A DNA stretch of 64,000 nucleotides. Source: Larkinella punicea. Lineage in GTDB: Bacteria > Bacteroidota > Bacteroidia > Cytophagales > Spirosomataceae. Below the pieces are notes generated by a model. The model was not told the origin of the DNA and searched no databases. It saw only the letters and a list, made by a program, of their open reading frames with translations. A program made the position numbers and the translations under genes. Within the stretch, counting starts at the first letter, position 1. The number at the start of each line of letters is the position of its first letter. Positions 17,332-26,563 of this stretch are shown in pieces. The stretch spans positions 124,001-188,000 of the forward strand of contig NZ_QOWE01000005.1 of the NCBI RefSeq assembly GCF_003334855.1, written 5' to 3'.

Positions 17332-17407
17332 TCTTCAATGCTATTTAGTTTGTTTTAGCCGACGATCGGTCGGCAATCCGGCAGCAAAAGTAAATACTCG
17401 CAACAAG

Positions 17408-17437
17408 GTTGCAAAAATAAATGCAACTTTATTGCAA
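17408..17437. promoter_or_regulatory. Zur/Fur-like palindromic site
   Basis: GTTGCA-N8-TGCAAC at 17408-17427, followed by a third half-site ATTGCAAAT from 17431. It sits in the divergent promoter region of the lipoprotein and MerC genes. The TTGCAA half-site repeats resemble zinc-responsive Fur-family operators; which regulator binds is inference. Confidence 0.45.
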
Positions 17438-17501
17438 ATAATCTTGATCGGTACAAAACCATCTATTTATTTTGCAATGATTACTGAGCAAACGGACGAC
17501 T

Positions 17502-17882
17502 ATGAAATTGGGAGCACTAGGCAGCAAGGCGGATTACATCGGAATTAGCGGATCGGTATTGTGCATCATTCACTGCCTGATCACGCCCATTCTGCTCGTA
17601 TCGTCGTCTTTTCTGACCAACGACACGGTTCGGGTCGGCTACCTCAGTCTTGATTATGTCTTCATCGGTGTCAACATCGTAGCGGTTTATTTTGCCACCC
17701 GGCATTTCACCACGCCCGCCATCAAAGCCTGCCTGTGGTTTTTCCTGAGCGTTTTTGCCGTGGCCATTGTGCTGGAAGATGTCAACGAAACCTTCGAATA
17801 CCTCGGCTACGCAGCCTCTTTAGGCCTGGTTTTAACCCACCTCACCAACATCCGGCTTCATCGCCTGCGCCACGCGCATTAA
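17502..17882 (+). CDS. MerC-domain membrane protein
   Basis: A 126-aa protein with four predicted helices and the MerC hallmark near the N-terminus, CIIHCLITPIL, in the second half of helix one. MerC proteins are small inner-membrane metal transporters named from mercury operons; in Bacteroidota they are often zinc-linked rather than mercury-linked. The C-terminus is histidine-rich (LHRLRHAH). Divergent from the lipoprotein at 17331 and probably under the shared TTGCA-type site. Confidence 0.8.
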   Translation: MKLGALGSKADYIGISGSVLCIIHCLITPILLVSSSFLTNDTVRVGYLSLDYVFIGVNIVAVYFATRHFTTPAIKACLWFFLSVFAVAIVLEDVNETFEYLGYAASLGLVLTHLTNIRLHRLRHAH

Positions 17883-17944
17883 GCAAACGATTCCGTTTTT
17901 TGACCCACGGTGAATGGTCTTTTGACCCCAAATTTGCTAACTTC

Positions 17945-18164
17945 CATTCTTTCCCCCAAGCGTTTATCCCGTAGGGATCGAACAGCGTAGCGTCGGTAGC
18001 CCAAAGGATCAACCGTTCTCCCCGCGTACCGTGAGGTACGCGACAATTTATAGCACCCGGAAGGTCGCGTACCTCACGGCACGCGGGTGGGAGAACGACT
18101 CTGGTTTATCTACCGACGCTACGCTGTTCGATCCCTGCGGGATAAACGCCTGGGGGAAAGAATG
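17945..18164. repeat. Nested long inverted repeat (220 bp)
   Basis: Outer arms of about 55 bp (from 17945 and ending 18164) differ at only two positions. Inside, a second inverted pair centred near 18050 contains CGCGTACC-TCACGG-type arms flanking a short AT loop. The whole unit could form a long cruciform or RNA hairpin. Not a gene. Confidence 0.85.
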
Positions 18165-18348
18165 CCTGTACCCACACGGAAACGAATTCTATACTTTCTT
18201 ATACGCCTGATAATAATCCGGATGACTTGAAATTCGGTGAATGGCCCCTTCCAAAACCTAATTTTAATACAACTATTTATACCATAAATGGTATTTAACC
18301 AATAAAAGCAAAATTTATTTGTTTTATTAAATTTTGAATCCCACCTTT

Positions 18349-18362
18349 CGGGTACGTACACG
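18349..18362. promoter_or_regulatory. Candidate LacI-type operator, copy 1
   Basis: CGGGTACGTACACG, one mismatch from the perfect palindrome CGGGTACGTACCCG found at 19435, lies 33 bp before the first oxidoreductase gene. A central CG is typical of LacI-family operators, and a LacI-type gene closes the cluster at 31547. Confidence 0.45.
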
Positions 18363-18395
18363 TTTTTACAAACCCATACCCTTGTAAAATATTAT

Positions 18396-19412
18396 ATGGC
18401 AAATACACTTAATCGTAGAAAATTCTCAATGCTGGCAGCATCCGCTGGTTTGGGGTCCTACCTGCTTCCGTTCGCAGCCGCCGGATCGGCATCCGCCCGG
18501 CCACTCCAGGGGAAAAAAGTGGGCATCATCGGGCTGGACACCTCCCACAGCATTGCCTTCACCAAAGAACTCAACAGCTCAACCCCCAATCCCGACTGGG
18601 CCGGCTACCGGGTGGTGGCGGCCTATCCTAAAGGCAGCAACGACATCGAAACCAGTGTCAAACGAATTCCCGGCTACATTGAAGAGGTCAAAAAACTGGG
18701 TGTCGAAATCGCGGATTCGATCGATGATTTGCTGCGTAAAGTAGACGTCGTGATGCTGGAAACCAACGACGGTCGGCTGCACCGGGAACAGGTTGCCAAG
18801 GTTTTTGCCGCCGGAAAACGCGTTTTCATCGACAAACCCATTGCCGCTTCGCTCACCGACGCCATTGCCATTTTTGACCTGGCAAAGAAGAAAAACATCC
18901 CGGTTTTCTCGGCGTCTTCGCTCCGCTACATCAAAGGCATGGACAGCATCGACAAAAGCCTGGTCGTGGGTGCCGACACCTACAGCCCGGCGGTTTTGGA
19001 AAAAACACACCCTGATCTGTTCTGGTACGGCATTCACGGCGTCGAAACGCTGTTTACGGCCATGGGAACGGGCTGTCAGAGCGTGACGCGGGTTCATACG
19101 CCCGACACCGACATCGTGATCGGCACCTGGAGCGACGGACGCGTGGGAACCTTTCGCGGCACCCGCACCGGCAAGCACGAATACGGCGGCACGGTGTATA
19201 CCAAAAACGGCAACGTAACCCTGGGGCCCTACGCCGGTTACAACCCGCTACTGAAAGACATCATCCACTTTTTCGAAACCGGTGAAACGCCCGTTAAGCC
19301 CGAAGAAACCATCGAAATCTTTGCCTTTATGGAAGCCGCCGACGAAAGCAAACGCCAGGGTGGCGTCGCCGTGAGCCTCGCCAGCGTCCTGAAAAAAGCG
19401 CAAAAATCGTAG
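18396..19412 (+). CDS. Tat-exported Gfo/Idh/MocA-family oxidoreductase
   Basis: A 338-aa protein with a twin-arginine-type signal NRRKFSMLAASAGLGSYLLPF, then a Rossmann NAD(P)-binding domain beginning GKKVGIIGLD and containing FIDKPIA, the family's conserved Lys-Pro of the EKP motif in variant DKP form. These proteins act on sugars or cyclitols; exported ones of Bacteroidota can also be NAD-dependent glycosidases. First gene of the amino-sugar cluster. The exact substrate is not visible. Confidence 0.85.
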   Translation: MANTLNRRKFSMLAASAGLGSYLLPFAAAGSASARPLQGKKVGIIGLDTSHSIAFTKELNSSTPNPDWAGYRVVAAYPKGSNDIETSVKRIPGYIEEVKKLGVEIADSIDDLLRKVDVVMLETNDGRLHREQVAKVFAAGKRVFIDKPIAASLTDAIAIFDLAKKKNIPVFSASSLRYIKGMDSIDKSLVVGADTYSPAVLEKTHPDLFWYGIHGVETLFTAMGTGCQSVTRVHTPDTDIVIGTWSDGRVGTFRGTRTGKHEYGGTVYTKNGNVTLGPYAGYNPLLKDIIHFFETGETPVKPEETIEIFAFMEAADESKRQGGVAVSLASVLKKAQKS

Positions 19413-19434
19413 TATCCCTTTTTTGTTCCGGTTC

Positions 19435-19448
19435 CGGGTACGTACCCG
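19435..19448. promoter_or_regulatory. Candidate LacI-type operator, copy 2
   Basis: Perfect 14-bp palindrome CGGGTACGTACCCG, 79 bp before the preferred SusC start at 19528. See the copy at 18349. Confidence 0.5.
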
Positions 19449-19527
19449 ACATGTATTTTCTGCTCAATTAACCCCCTCCATGAATTGGTTTATTTCCAGT
19501 TTTTCTCATGCTCAACTCCTTTACACT

Positions 19528-22500
19528 ATGACAACTGCTCCCCAACGCCTGCGACGGCTCGTCTGGCAGGTAACCTGCCTCTGGTTGCTGGTTCTGCTGG
19601 CCAACCGGTCGGCAATGGCCCAAACTTCTACCCCAATTAAAGGCGTTATCCGGGATAACCTGGCTCAATCACCGCTGCCGGGTGCCAACGTGGCCATCAA
19701 AGGCACAACCCGGGGTGTTTCGACGGACGGCGACGGCAAGTACAGCATCGACGCCAAACCGAATGACGTGCTGGTATTTTCGTACATTGGCTACACCACG
19801 CAGGAGGTAAAAATCGAAGGGCAGACGACCATCGACGTGCTGCTGCAACAGGCGGCTTCTTCCCTCAACGAAGTAGTCGTAGTCGGTTACGGAACCCAGC
19901 TCAAGCGCGAACTGACCGGATCGGTTTCGTCCGTTAAAGCGGAAGAATTGCAAAAAGTAGCGACCAACAGCGTTACCTCGTCGCTACAGGGGCGTGTTCC
20001 GGGTGTTTTCATCAGCCAAACCAGCGGTGCCCCCGGCGGTGGCGCGTCTGTTCGGATTCGGGGCGTCGGGACAACGGGCGGCAACCAGCCGCTGTATGTG
20101 GTCGACGGTTTTCCGCTCGGTGGTGGTAATATGGGCATCAGCGGCAGTTCGGATCAGGTCGACGGTTTATCGATCATCAACCCGAACGACATCGAATCCG
20201 TTGAAATCCTGAAAGATGCTGCGGCTGCGGCCATTTACGGAGCGCGGGCCGCCAACGGCGTTATTCTGATCACGACCAAACGCGGAAAAGAAGGCCAGGC
20301 CAAAGTGAGCCTGAACGCGTATACCGGGATTCAGCAACTGTGGAAAAAGCCCGAATTTTTGAACGGGCAGGAATTTGCAACCTTAGCCAACGAACTGTAT
20401 ACCAACTCCGGCATGGCACCCAATCCGGAATGGGCCAACCCGGCTTCCTTCGGTCAGGGAACCGACTGGATCGGCGAAGTTTTCAGCAGTGCGCCGGTGC
20501 AAAACGTGGATCTCAGCATTTCGGGCGGCAGCCAGAAACTGAAAGGAGCACTGACCCTCGGCTACCGGGATCAGCAGGGAACGCTCATCGAAACCTGGTA
20601 TAAACGCTACACCGCCCGGGCCACCGCCGACCTGATCGTGACGAACAAACTGAAGTTTGGCGGAACGATGGCCCTCACCTACTCACAGGCCAAGGGGCAG
20701 CAAAACCAGGATCTGCGGATCGGTATTTTCAACCTCGCCCAGCAGTTTTATCCGACCCTGGGCCCCAGCGCCGTGGTCAACGGATCGTCTGCCTATTACA
20801 CGACCCAGGGCGACAACCCGCTGCTCCGGGCCAATTCCATCGAGAATTACCTCTACAACCTGCGCATCTACGGCAACATGTTCGGTGAATATGAGGTCAT
20901 TAAGGGACTCAAATGGCGAACCAGCGTGGGCATCGACGCCAGCAACAACCGGTCGACCACCTGGGAACCGAAAGCCGAACGCGGTCACTACCGCAACCTG
21001 CAGGCCCGGTTGGGCAACACGTTTACGCAGGGACTGAACTGGCTGGTTGAAAACACGCTCTCCTATTCCACGGATGTGGGAGCGCACCGCATCAGCGCCG
21101 TCGTGGGGCAAACCGCCCAGAAAAACGTCTCGGACTGGGTTTCCGTAACGGCGCTGGACTTCCAGAATGAGCAATTGCAGGTCATCAACGGCAGCAACGA
21201 TACGCAGCGCCGGGCGAGCGGCACCGGGTCGCTTTATTCGCTGGCATCCTATCTGGGTCGGGTCAATTATTCGTACAAAGAGCGGTATTTGCTCTCGGTC
21301 AGCATGCGACGCGACGGTTCGTCCAACTTCGGGCCGAAGCACAAGTGGGGGAATTTCCCATCGGTTTCCGCCGGCTGGAACCTGTCGGACGAAGCGTTTA
21401 TGAAAGGCATTCAGGCCATTAACTCGCTGAAACTGCGCGGAAGCTGGGGGCAGTTGGGGAACGACGCCATCGGCTCTTTCGGCTATCTGAGCACGATCCA
21501 GATCGGAACCGTCAACGACAACTACGTGCTGGGCACCAATCAGGGGCTGGTCATCGGAGCCAGCATGTCGCGGCCCGGCAACCCCAACCTGAAGTGGGAA
21601 ATCAGCGAACAAACCAACTTCGGGATCGATGCATCGTTCTTCAACGACCGGCTGTATCTGACGACGGATTATTACGTCAAAAACACCAAAGACATGCTGG
21701 TGAGTCTGCCGGTTTCGGTGGAAGCCGGTTTCCAGAATGCGCCCTCCGTCAACGGCGGCAAGGTTCAAAACCGGGGCTGGGAGTTTTTGCTCGGCTACCG
21801 GGGTAAGGTCGGCCAGTTCCGGTATGACGTCAATACGAACATCTCGACGCTCAAAAACGAAGTCAAAAGCCTGGGCGTCGGCCAGCCGATCACGGGAGCG
21901 ACGGTATCCAGCTATTTCGACATGCGGGCGACCTACACCGAAGTGGGGCAACCAATCGGGTATTACCGTGGCTACCAGGTCGATGGCATTTATCAAACCA
22001 ACGAGGAGGTCAACAAAGTCCTGCAACCCAACGCCAAAGCGGGTGACTTCCGGTTTCGGGATATCAACGGCGACAACCAGTTGACGGATCAGGATCAGGT
22101 GCGGATCGGAAGTCCGTGGCCAACGCTGATGTATGGCGCCAACGCCGATCTGTCGTACAAAGGCTTTGATCTGAACATCATCGTGCAGGGCATCGGCGGC
22201 AGCCAGATTTACAACGCCAACCGCCGGTCGGTGTATCCGCTGAAGTATTTTGGGGGATCGGGCGTCATCAACGGTGTGAAGGACGTACTGAACCGCTGGA
22301 CACCCGGCAGTGGCCGCAATGACGTACCCCGGTTGCAGTATACCGATGCCAACGGAAATTTCGGAAACAGCTCGACGTTTTACGTCGAAGACGGCGATTA
22401 CCTCCGGATTCGGAACGTCACGCTGGGCTACCGGATTCCGGCATCGCTGCTGTCCAGAACCCGGGCGTTCCAGGGTGCGCGCGTGTACGTATCGGCCCAG

Positions 22501-22635
22501 AACCTGTTCACGTTCACGAAATATTCGGGTTTTGATCCCGAAATCGGCAGCCTGAATCCGTTGCAGGCCGGGATCGACGATGGCGTTTATCCGCAACCCC
22601 GGACGTTCATGGCGGGTATCAATCTGAACTTTTAA
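19528..22635 (+). CDS. SusC/RagA-family TonB-linked outer membrane protein
   Basis: Outer-membrane importer of about 1035 aa. Order: signal peptide ending RSAMAQ (about 31), carboxypeptidase-regulatory-like domain (GVIRDN...PLPGANVAIKGTTRGVSTDGDGKY), TonB-box region NEVVVVGYGTQLKRELTGSVS, plug domain with LQGRVPGVFI and VRIRGVGT, and the long 22-strand barrel ending MAGINLNF. The frame opens earlier at 19423 and 19480, but the ATG at 19528 gives a clean signal peptide. It pairs with the SusD gene 13 bp downstream, forming the bin-and-lid complex that imports glycans. Confidence 0.93.
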   Translation: MTTAPQRLRRLVWQVTCLWLLVLLANRSAMAQTSTPIKGVIRDNLAQSPLPGANVAIKGTTRGVSTDGDGKYSIDAKPNDVLVFSYIGYTTQEVKIEGQTTIDVLLQQAASSLNEVVVVGYGTQLKRELTGSVSSVKAEELQKVATNSVTSSLQGRVPGVFISQTSGAPGGGASVRIRGVGTTGGNQPLYVVDGFPLGGGNMGISGSSDQVDGLSIINPNDIESVEILKDAAAAAIYGARAANGVILITTKRGKEGQAKVSLNAYTGIQQLWKKPEFLNGQEFATLANELYTNSGMAPNPEWANPASFGQGTDWIGEVFSSAPVQNVDLSISGGSQKLKGALTLGYRDQQGTLIETWYKRYTARATADLIVTNKLKFGGTMALTYSQAKGQQNQDLRIGIFNLAQQFYPTLGPSAVVNGSSAYYTTQGDNPLLRANSIENYLYNLRIYGNMFGEYEVIKGLKWRTSVGIDASNNRSTTWEPKAERGHYRNLQARLGNTFTQGLNWLVENTLSYSTDVGAHRISAVVGQTAQKNVSDWVSVTALDFQNEQLQVINGSNDTQRRASGTGSLYSLASYLGRVNYSYKERYLLSVSMRRDGSSNFGPKHKWGNFPSVSAGWNLSDEAFMKGIQAINSLKLRGSWGQLGNDAIGSFGYLSTIQIGTVNDNYVLGTNQGLVIGASMSRPGNPNLKWEISEQTNFGIDASFFNDRLYLTTDYYVKNTKDMLVSLPVSVEAGFQNAPSVNGGKVQNRGWEFLLGYRGKVGQFRYDVNTNISTLKNEVKSLGVGQPITGATVSSYFDMRATYTEVGQPIGYYRGYQVDGIYQTNEEVNKVLQPNAKAGDFRFRDINGDNQLTDQDQVRIGSPWPTLMYGANADLSYKGFDLNIIVQGIGGSQIYNANRRSVYPLKYFGGSGVINGVKDVLNRWTPGSGRNDVPRLQYTDANGNFGNSSTFYVEDGDYLRIRNVTLGYRIPASLLSRTRAFQGARVYVSAQNLFTFTKYSGFDPEIGSLNPLQAGIDDGVYPQPRTFMAGINLNF

Positions 22636-22648
22636 TCCAACCGAACTC

Positions 22649-24172
22649 ATGCGCAAGTATATCAACTACCTGGCCCTCACCGGTTTTTTGCTGACGGCCA
22701 CCGCGTGCAGTGATTCGTTTCTGACACTGACGCCCAAGGATGTTTTGACCGATGCCAATTTCTTCCTGACCGAATCGGACGCCCAGGCGGCTCTGATTGG
22801 CACCTATGCGGTTTTGCAACGCGAGGAAACGTTTACGAACGTCCGCGATGCCGCCGATATTGAGTGGGCGATGTCGGGCGATATGTACGAAATGGACGGC
22901 AGTGCCAACCGGATCGAACTGCACTCGCTAAACCTGCCGTCGAGCAACACCATCATCCGGGACGTTTATCAGGCGGCTTATCAGGGCATTGGCCGGGCCA
23001 ACCTGGTAATCGACGGAGCGACCAAAATGAGTGGCATCAACCCGGCCAATCAGGCCCTCATTCTGGGTCAGGCGCGGTTTCTGCGGGCGTTGTTCTATTA
23101 CCGGCTCGTCAATTACTTCGGCGGAGTACCGCTGATTACCGAAAAACTGGATGCGTCTTCCAACCTCGCCATTCCGCGGGCCACGGCGGCCGAAACCTGG
23201 AAACAGATCGAAACCGACTTGCTGGAAGCCGCCAAGGCGCTGCCAACGGCCTGGACCGGAACCGCCGATGTGGGCCGGGCCACCAAAGGAGCCGCTCTGG
23301 GCTATCTGGTGAAAGCCAGCCTGTGGCAGCAAAAATGGGCTGATGCCGTCAAATACAGCGAAGAGCTAATCGCCACCGGCGCCTACGACCTGATTCCCAA
23401 CTTCCGGGATGTATTTCGCGAAAGCAACGAAAACAACAAGGAGATTCTGTTCTCGACCCAATTCCGGGTTTCCCCGGATGCGGAAGGCAACAACCTCGTG
23501 AAGCGGACGGCCCCGCGCGGATCGCCGTCGCAATACAGCGGAAGTGCCGCCTGGAGTAACTTCGTTCCGCAACCGCAATGGGTGAATGCTTTTGAAAAAG
23601 AGGCCGGTGGCAAAATCAAGGACAAACGCTACTGGAGCGTCATCATAGGGCCGGGCGAAGCGCATCAGGACATGCCCGCGTTTGTGATGCCGAAAGACGT
23701 ACCGGCGGGTTGGTCCCGAACGGGCTACATCGTCACCAAATACTGGGAAGGCCCCGCGCTGACCAACTCAGGCATCAACCCGCCCATTCTGCGGTTTGCC
23801 GAAGCCCTGCTCAATTACGCCGAAGCCCTCAACGAAGTGGGTCGCTCGCAGGACGCCATGCAGCAGGTCAACCGCATCCGGGTGCGGGCCGGTCTGGCGG
23901 CCAAACCGGCAACGCTGAACAAAGCGGAGGTGCTGGATGCCATTTTCTACGAACGACGCATGGAATTCATCTGGGAACCGGCGGGGGCGTTCTCGGATCT
24001 CAACCGTCGCGGTCGCTTCATTGACTTTATCAAGGCCAACCGCCCCAACATCAAGGACCTGGAAATTGACAAAAAACCGTGGCTGAGCACCGTCCCCATT
24101 CTGTTCCCCATCCCGCGCGATGCCTGGAACCGGAACAAGGCCCTGGAGCAAAATCCACATTATACCTTTTAA
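22649..24172 (+). CDS. SusD/RagB-family glycan-binding lipoprotein
   Basis: A 507-aa surface lipoprotein, lipobox LTATAC with Cys20, then the SusD fold: TPR-like helices with LGQARFLRALFYYRLVNYFGGVPLI (about 130-165) and the C-terminal region RFAEALLNYAEALNEVG and FYERRMEFIWEPA. It forms the lid over SusC and binds the sugar. Immediately downstream of its SusC partner, 13 bp apart. Binding specificity cannot be read from the sequence, but the cluster suggests an N-acetylated amino sugar. Confidence 0.93.
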   Translation: MRKYINYLALTGFLLTATACSDSFLTLTPKDVLTDANFFLTESDAQAALIGTYAVLQREETFTNVRDAADIEWAMSGDMYEMDGSANRIELHSLNLPSSNTIIRDVYQAAYQGIGRANLVIDGATKMSGINPANQALILGQARFLRALFYYRLVNYFGGVPLITEKLDASSNLAIPRATAAETWKQIETDLLEAAKALPTAWTGTADVGRATKGAALGYLVKASLWQQKWADAVKYSEELIATGAYDLIPNFRDVFRESNENNKEILFSTQFRVSPDAEGNNLVKRTAPRGSPSQYSGSAAWSNFVPQPQWVNAFEKEAGGKIKDKRYWSVIIGPGEAHQDMPAFVMPKDVPAGWSRTGYIVTKYWEGPALTNSGINPPILRFAEALLNYAEALNEVGRSQDAMQQVNRIRVRAGLAAKPATLNKAEVLDAIFYERRMEFIWEPAGAFSDLNRRGRFIDFIKANRPNIKDLEIDKKPWLSTVPILFPIPRDAWNRNKALEQNPHYTF

Positions 24173-24208
24173 GTGGGTAAAGCCCGTTCGTCAAACCCTT
24201 TCTCAACC

Positions 24209-26521
24209 ATGCGGTATTTGCTTCGCCTGATTTTGATCCTTCTGTTAACCGGCCCGCTGGCAACCTCGCTTTGGGCGCAGGCTGACCTGGCCCGGCGGAA
24301 ACAGTATCTGGAAGAATCTCTGCGGCTGAATGTGCAGCAGGATCACCGGCATCCGATCAGCCGGCGGGTGACGTTTCAGGACAGCACCTGGCTGGATTGG
24401 CAACGGCGAACGGGCGAATTACCCCCCGATTTTTCAACACTCCCGTCCGTGCCGTTTCTGCCCGACCCGCTGATTTCGGGTACGACCGGCAAACGCATCC
24501 AAACCGCAGCCGACTGGTCGCAGGAACGGAACCGGATCAGGCGGGAATTTCAGCACTGGATCAGCGGAACCGTCCCCCCGGCTCCTGCTTCCGTGAACCC
24601 CCGGATTCTTTCCGACCGCTACGAAGGGGCCGTTCGGATTCAATGGATCGAGTTGTCGTTTGGTCCCGAAAACCGCGCCCGCATGACGCTGGAACTGATG
24701 ATTCCGCCGGGAAAAGGATCGCTACCAGTTTACATGACGCCCGTAACGCACCGGGGCTGGGCGCAACTGGCTGTCAAGCGCGGCTACATCGGCTGCGTGT
24801 ATGCCGGGGCGGATACGCAGGACGACACCCAGGCCTATCAGGCTCTTTACCCCGACTATGACTTCACCGGTTTGATGCGCCGGGCCTGGGGCGCTTCGCG
24901 GGTAGTGGATTATCTGGTTACGCGAGACGAAGTCAATCCGGCCCAGATCGCCATTACGGGTCATTCGCGCAATGGCAAGCAGGCGTTGTGGGCGGCTGCG
25001 TTCGACGAGCGGTTTGCGGCTGTCATTTCCAGCAGTTGCGGAACGGGCGGCATCACGCCCTGGCGGTTTAGCGACCCGCAATACGGCAACCAGACCATCG
25101 ACGACATTTGCGCCAACGCAGCCCACTGGTTTCACCCGCGTCTGCGGTTTTTCTTCGGGCGGGAAGACCGGCTACCCATCGACCAAAACCAGCTTCTGGC
25201 CCTGATCGCCCCGCGCAGTTTGCTACTCACCTACTCGACGGTGGAACGGCAGTTGAATCCCTGGGCAAATGAGCAATGTTACCAGTCTGCAAAAACCGTC
25301 TATGATTTTCTGGGTTCACCGGCGAAGATTGGCCTGCTTCCCCGCATGGGCGAACATGCCGTGACGACCCGGGATGTGGAACGTTGCCTGGATTTTCTGG
25401 ACAACCAGTTCAAACGAAAAACCGCCCGCTGGGAAAACGTCCGGTATTGCGATTTTTCCTATGTAAACTGGCTCCGGACGACTAAAACTGTACGTCCCTC
25501 CTGGCCCGCGATCCGCCTGAACGAAGCCAAAGATACCCTTGCGCTGGGTCGCCGGAAGCAAGCCATTCGGGCGCGTCTCAACTGGTTGCTGGGGGATGAA
25601 CCCGCTGGCGTGAAACCCAATCCCGTAGCCCCCACCACCATCGACCGCGTCGACTGGATCGACGGCATCACGGGGCGGCCCAAACCCAAACGGGCAACGA
25701 TTACCTATCTGGGGCCGTATACCGCCATGGGCGATCACCTGAGCGGCACCCTGTACCAGCCGGATGGCCCGTTGAATCCAGGCAAAAAAAGACCCGTTGT
25801 CATTTACCTCCATTCCTACAATTACAATACCGGCTACGCCGTTGGCTACAAACCCGAGGGCGGGCGGGGTAATGAAGTGCTGTTTCAGGAGATCCTGGAT
25901 CAGGGCTTTGCGGTTTTGGCCATCGACTTACTGGGATTCGGAAACCGCCTGGAAGAAGGCACCTACTTTTACGAGCGTTTCCCGGGCTGGTCCAAAATGG
26001 GCAAAATGGTGAGCGATGTCCGCGCGTGCGTCGATGCACTTGAGCAATACGAAGGCCTTGACAACCAGCAGATTTATGTACTGGGTGAAACCATCGGCGG
26101 CCGCGTTGCCCTGATGGCTGCTGCGCTCGATCAACGGATCGCCGGAGTAGCCGTTGTGGCTGCGTTTTCGCCCTGGCGGACGAGTACGAAGCAGTATGAA
26201 AGCCTGAAAAATGACGCTTACCAGCACGGTTTTTTGCCCCGGCTGGGCTTATTTGCCGAAAACCCGCAACAGGCACCGGTCGATTATGACGAAATCATGG
26301 CCTGCATTGCCCCGCGTCCGCTGCTGGTGATCGCGCCCAGCCTGAACCGTCATGCCGATCCGTCGGCGGTGCAGTCGGCAATGGATCGGGTCAAAACCGT
26401 CTACGGTATTTACCAGAAGACCAGTGCCTTGCAGTTTCAGGCCCCGCCGGAAATCAACCGGATCACCGCGCCCATGCGGGCGGACCTTACACGGTTTTTG
26501 ATACAATCCGACAAGCAGTAA
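24209..26521 (+). CDS. Secreted double alpha/beta-hydrolase (acetyl-xylan-esterase-like)
   Basis: About 770 aa with signal peptide MRYLLRLILILLL...WAQ; the ATG at 24209 is chosen over a frame start at 24173 for that reason. Two hydrolase domains in tandem. The first has nucleophile Ser253 in ITGHSRNGKQALW and a late His382 in GEHAV, resembling CE15 glucuronoyl or acetyl-xylan esterases. In the second (from about 490) the elbow reads GETIGG (626-631), with Thr in place of the usual Ser, so its activity is doubtful. It probably removes ester groups from an imported glycan. Co-directional with SusD 36 bp upstream. Confidence 0.8.
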   Translation: MRYLLRLILILLLTGPLATSLWAQADLARRKQYLEESLRLNVQQDHRHPISRRVTFQDSTWLDWQRRTGELPPDFSTLPSVPFLPDPLISGTTGKRIQTAADWSQERNRIRREFQHWISGTVPPAPASVNPRILSDRYEGAVRIQWIELSFGPENRARMTLELMIPPGKGSLPVYMTPVTHRGWAQLAVKRGYIGCVYAGADTQDDTQAYQALYPDYDFTGLMRRAWGASRVVDYLVTRDEVNPAQIAITGHSRNGKQALWAAAFDERFAAVISSSCGTGGITPWRFSDPQYGNQTIDDICANAAHWFHPRLRFFFGREDRLPIDQNQLLALIAPRSLLLTYSTVERQLNPWANEQCYQSAKTVYDFLGSPAKIGLLPRMGEHAVTTRDVERCLDFLDNQFKRKTARWENVRYCDFSYVNWLRTTKTVRPSWPAIRLNEAKDTLALGRRKQAIRARLNWLLGDEPAGVKPNPVAPTTIDRVDWIDGITGRPKPKRATITYLGPYTAMGDHLSGTLYQPDGPLNPGKKRPVVIYLHSYNYNTGYAVGYKPEGGRGNEVLFQEILDQGFAVLAIDLLGFGNRLEEGTYFYERFPGWSKMGKMVSDVRACVDALEQYEGLDNQQIYVLGETIGGRVALMAAALDQRIAGVAVVAAFSPWRTSTKQYESLKNDAYQHGFLPRLGLFAENPQQAPVDYDEIMACIAPRPLLVIAPSLNRHADPSAVQSAMDRVKTVYGIYQKTSALQFQAPPEINRITAPMRADLTRFLIQSDKQ

Positions 26522-26563
26522 AATCAATACAGGCAACCCTTTTTCAACTTAATAGTGAGTATA

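Larger units (their letters stand above)
17883..18395. other. 513-bp intergenic region with a nested palindrome
   Basis: No credible gene. It contains the 220-bp nested inverted repeat 17945-18164 and then about 230 bp of AT-rich leader for the 18396 gene, including a near-palindrome CGGGTACGTACACG at 18349-18362. Confidence 0.8.

Noticed and set aside
20683-22665. Long minus-strand open frame of 660 codons opposite the SusC gene
   Set aside because: It mirrors the SusC coding frame, has no recognisable domain or signal, and runs antisense to a clear family member; frequent in GC-rich genes.
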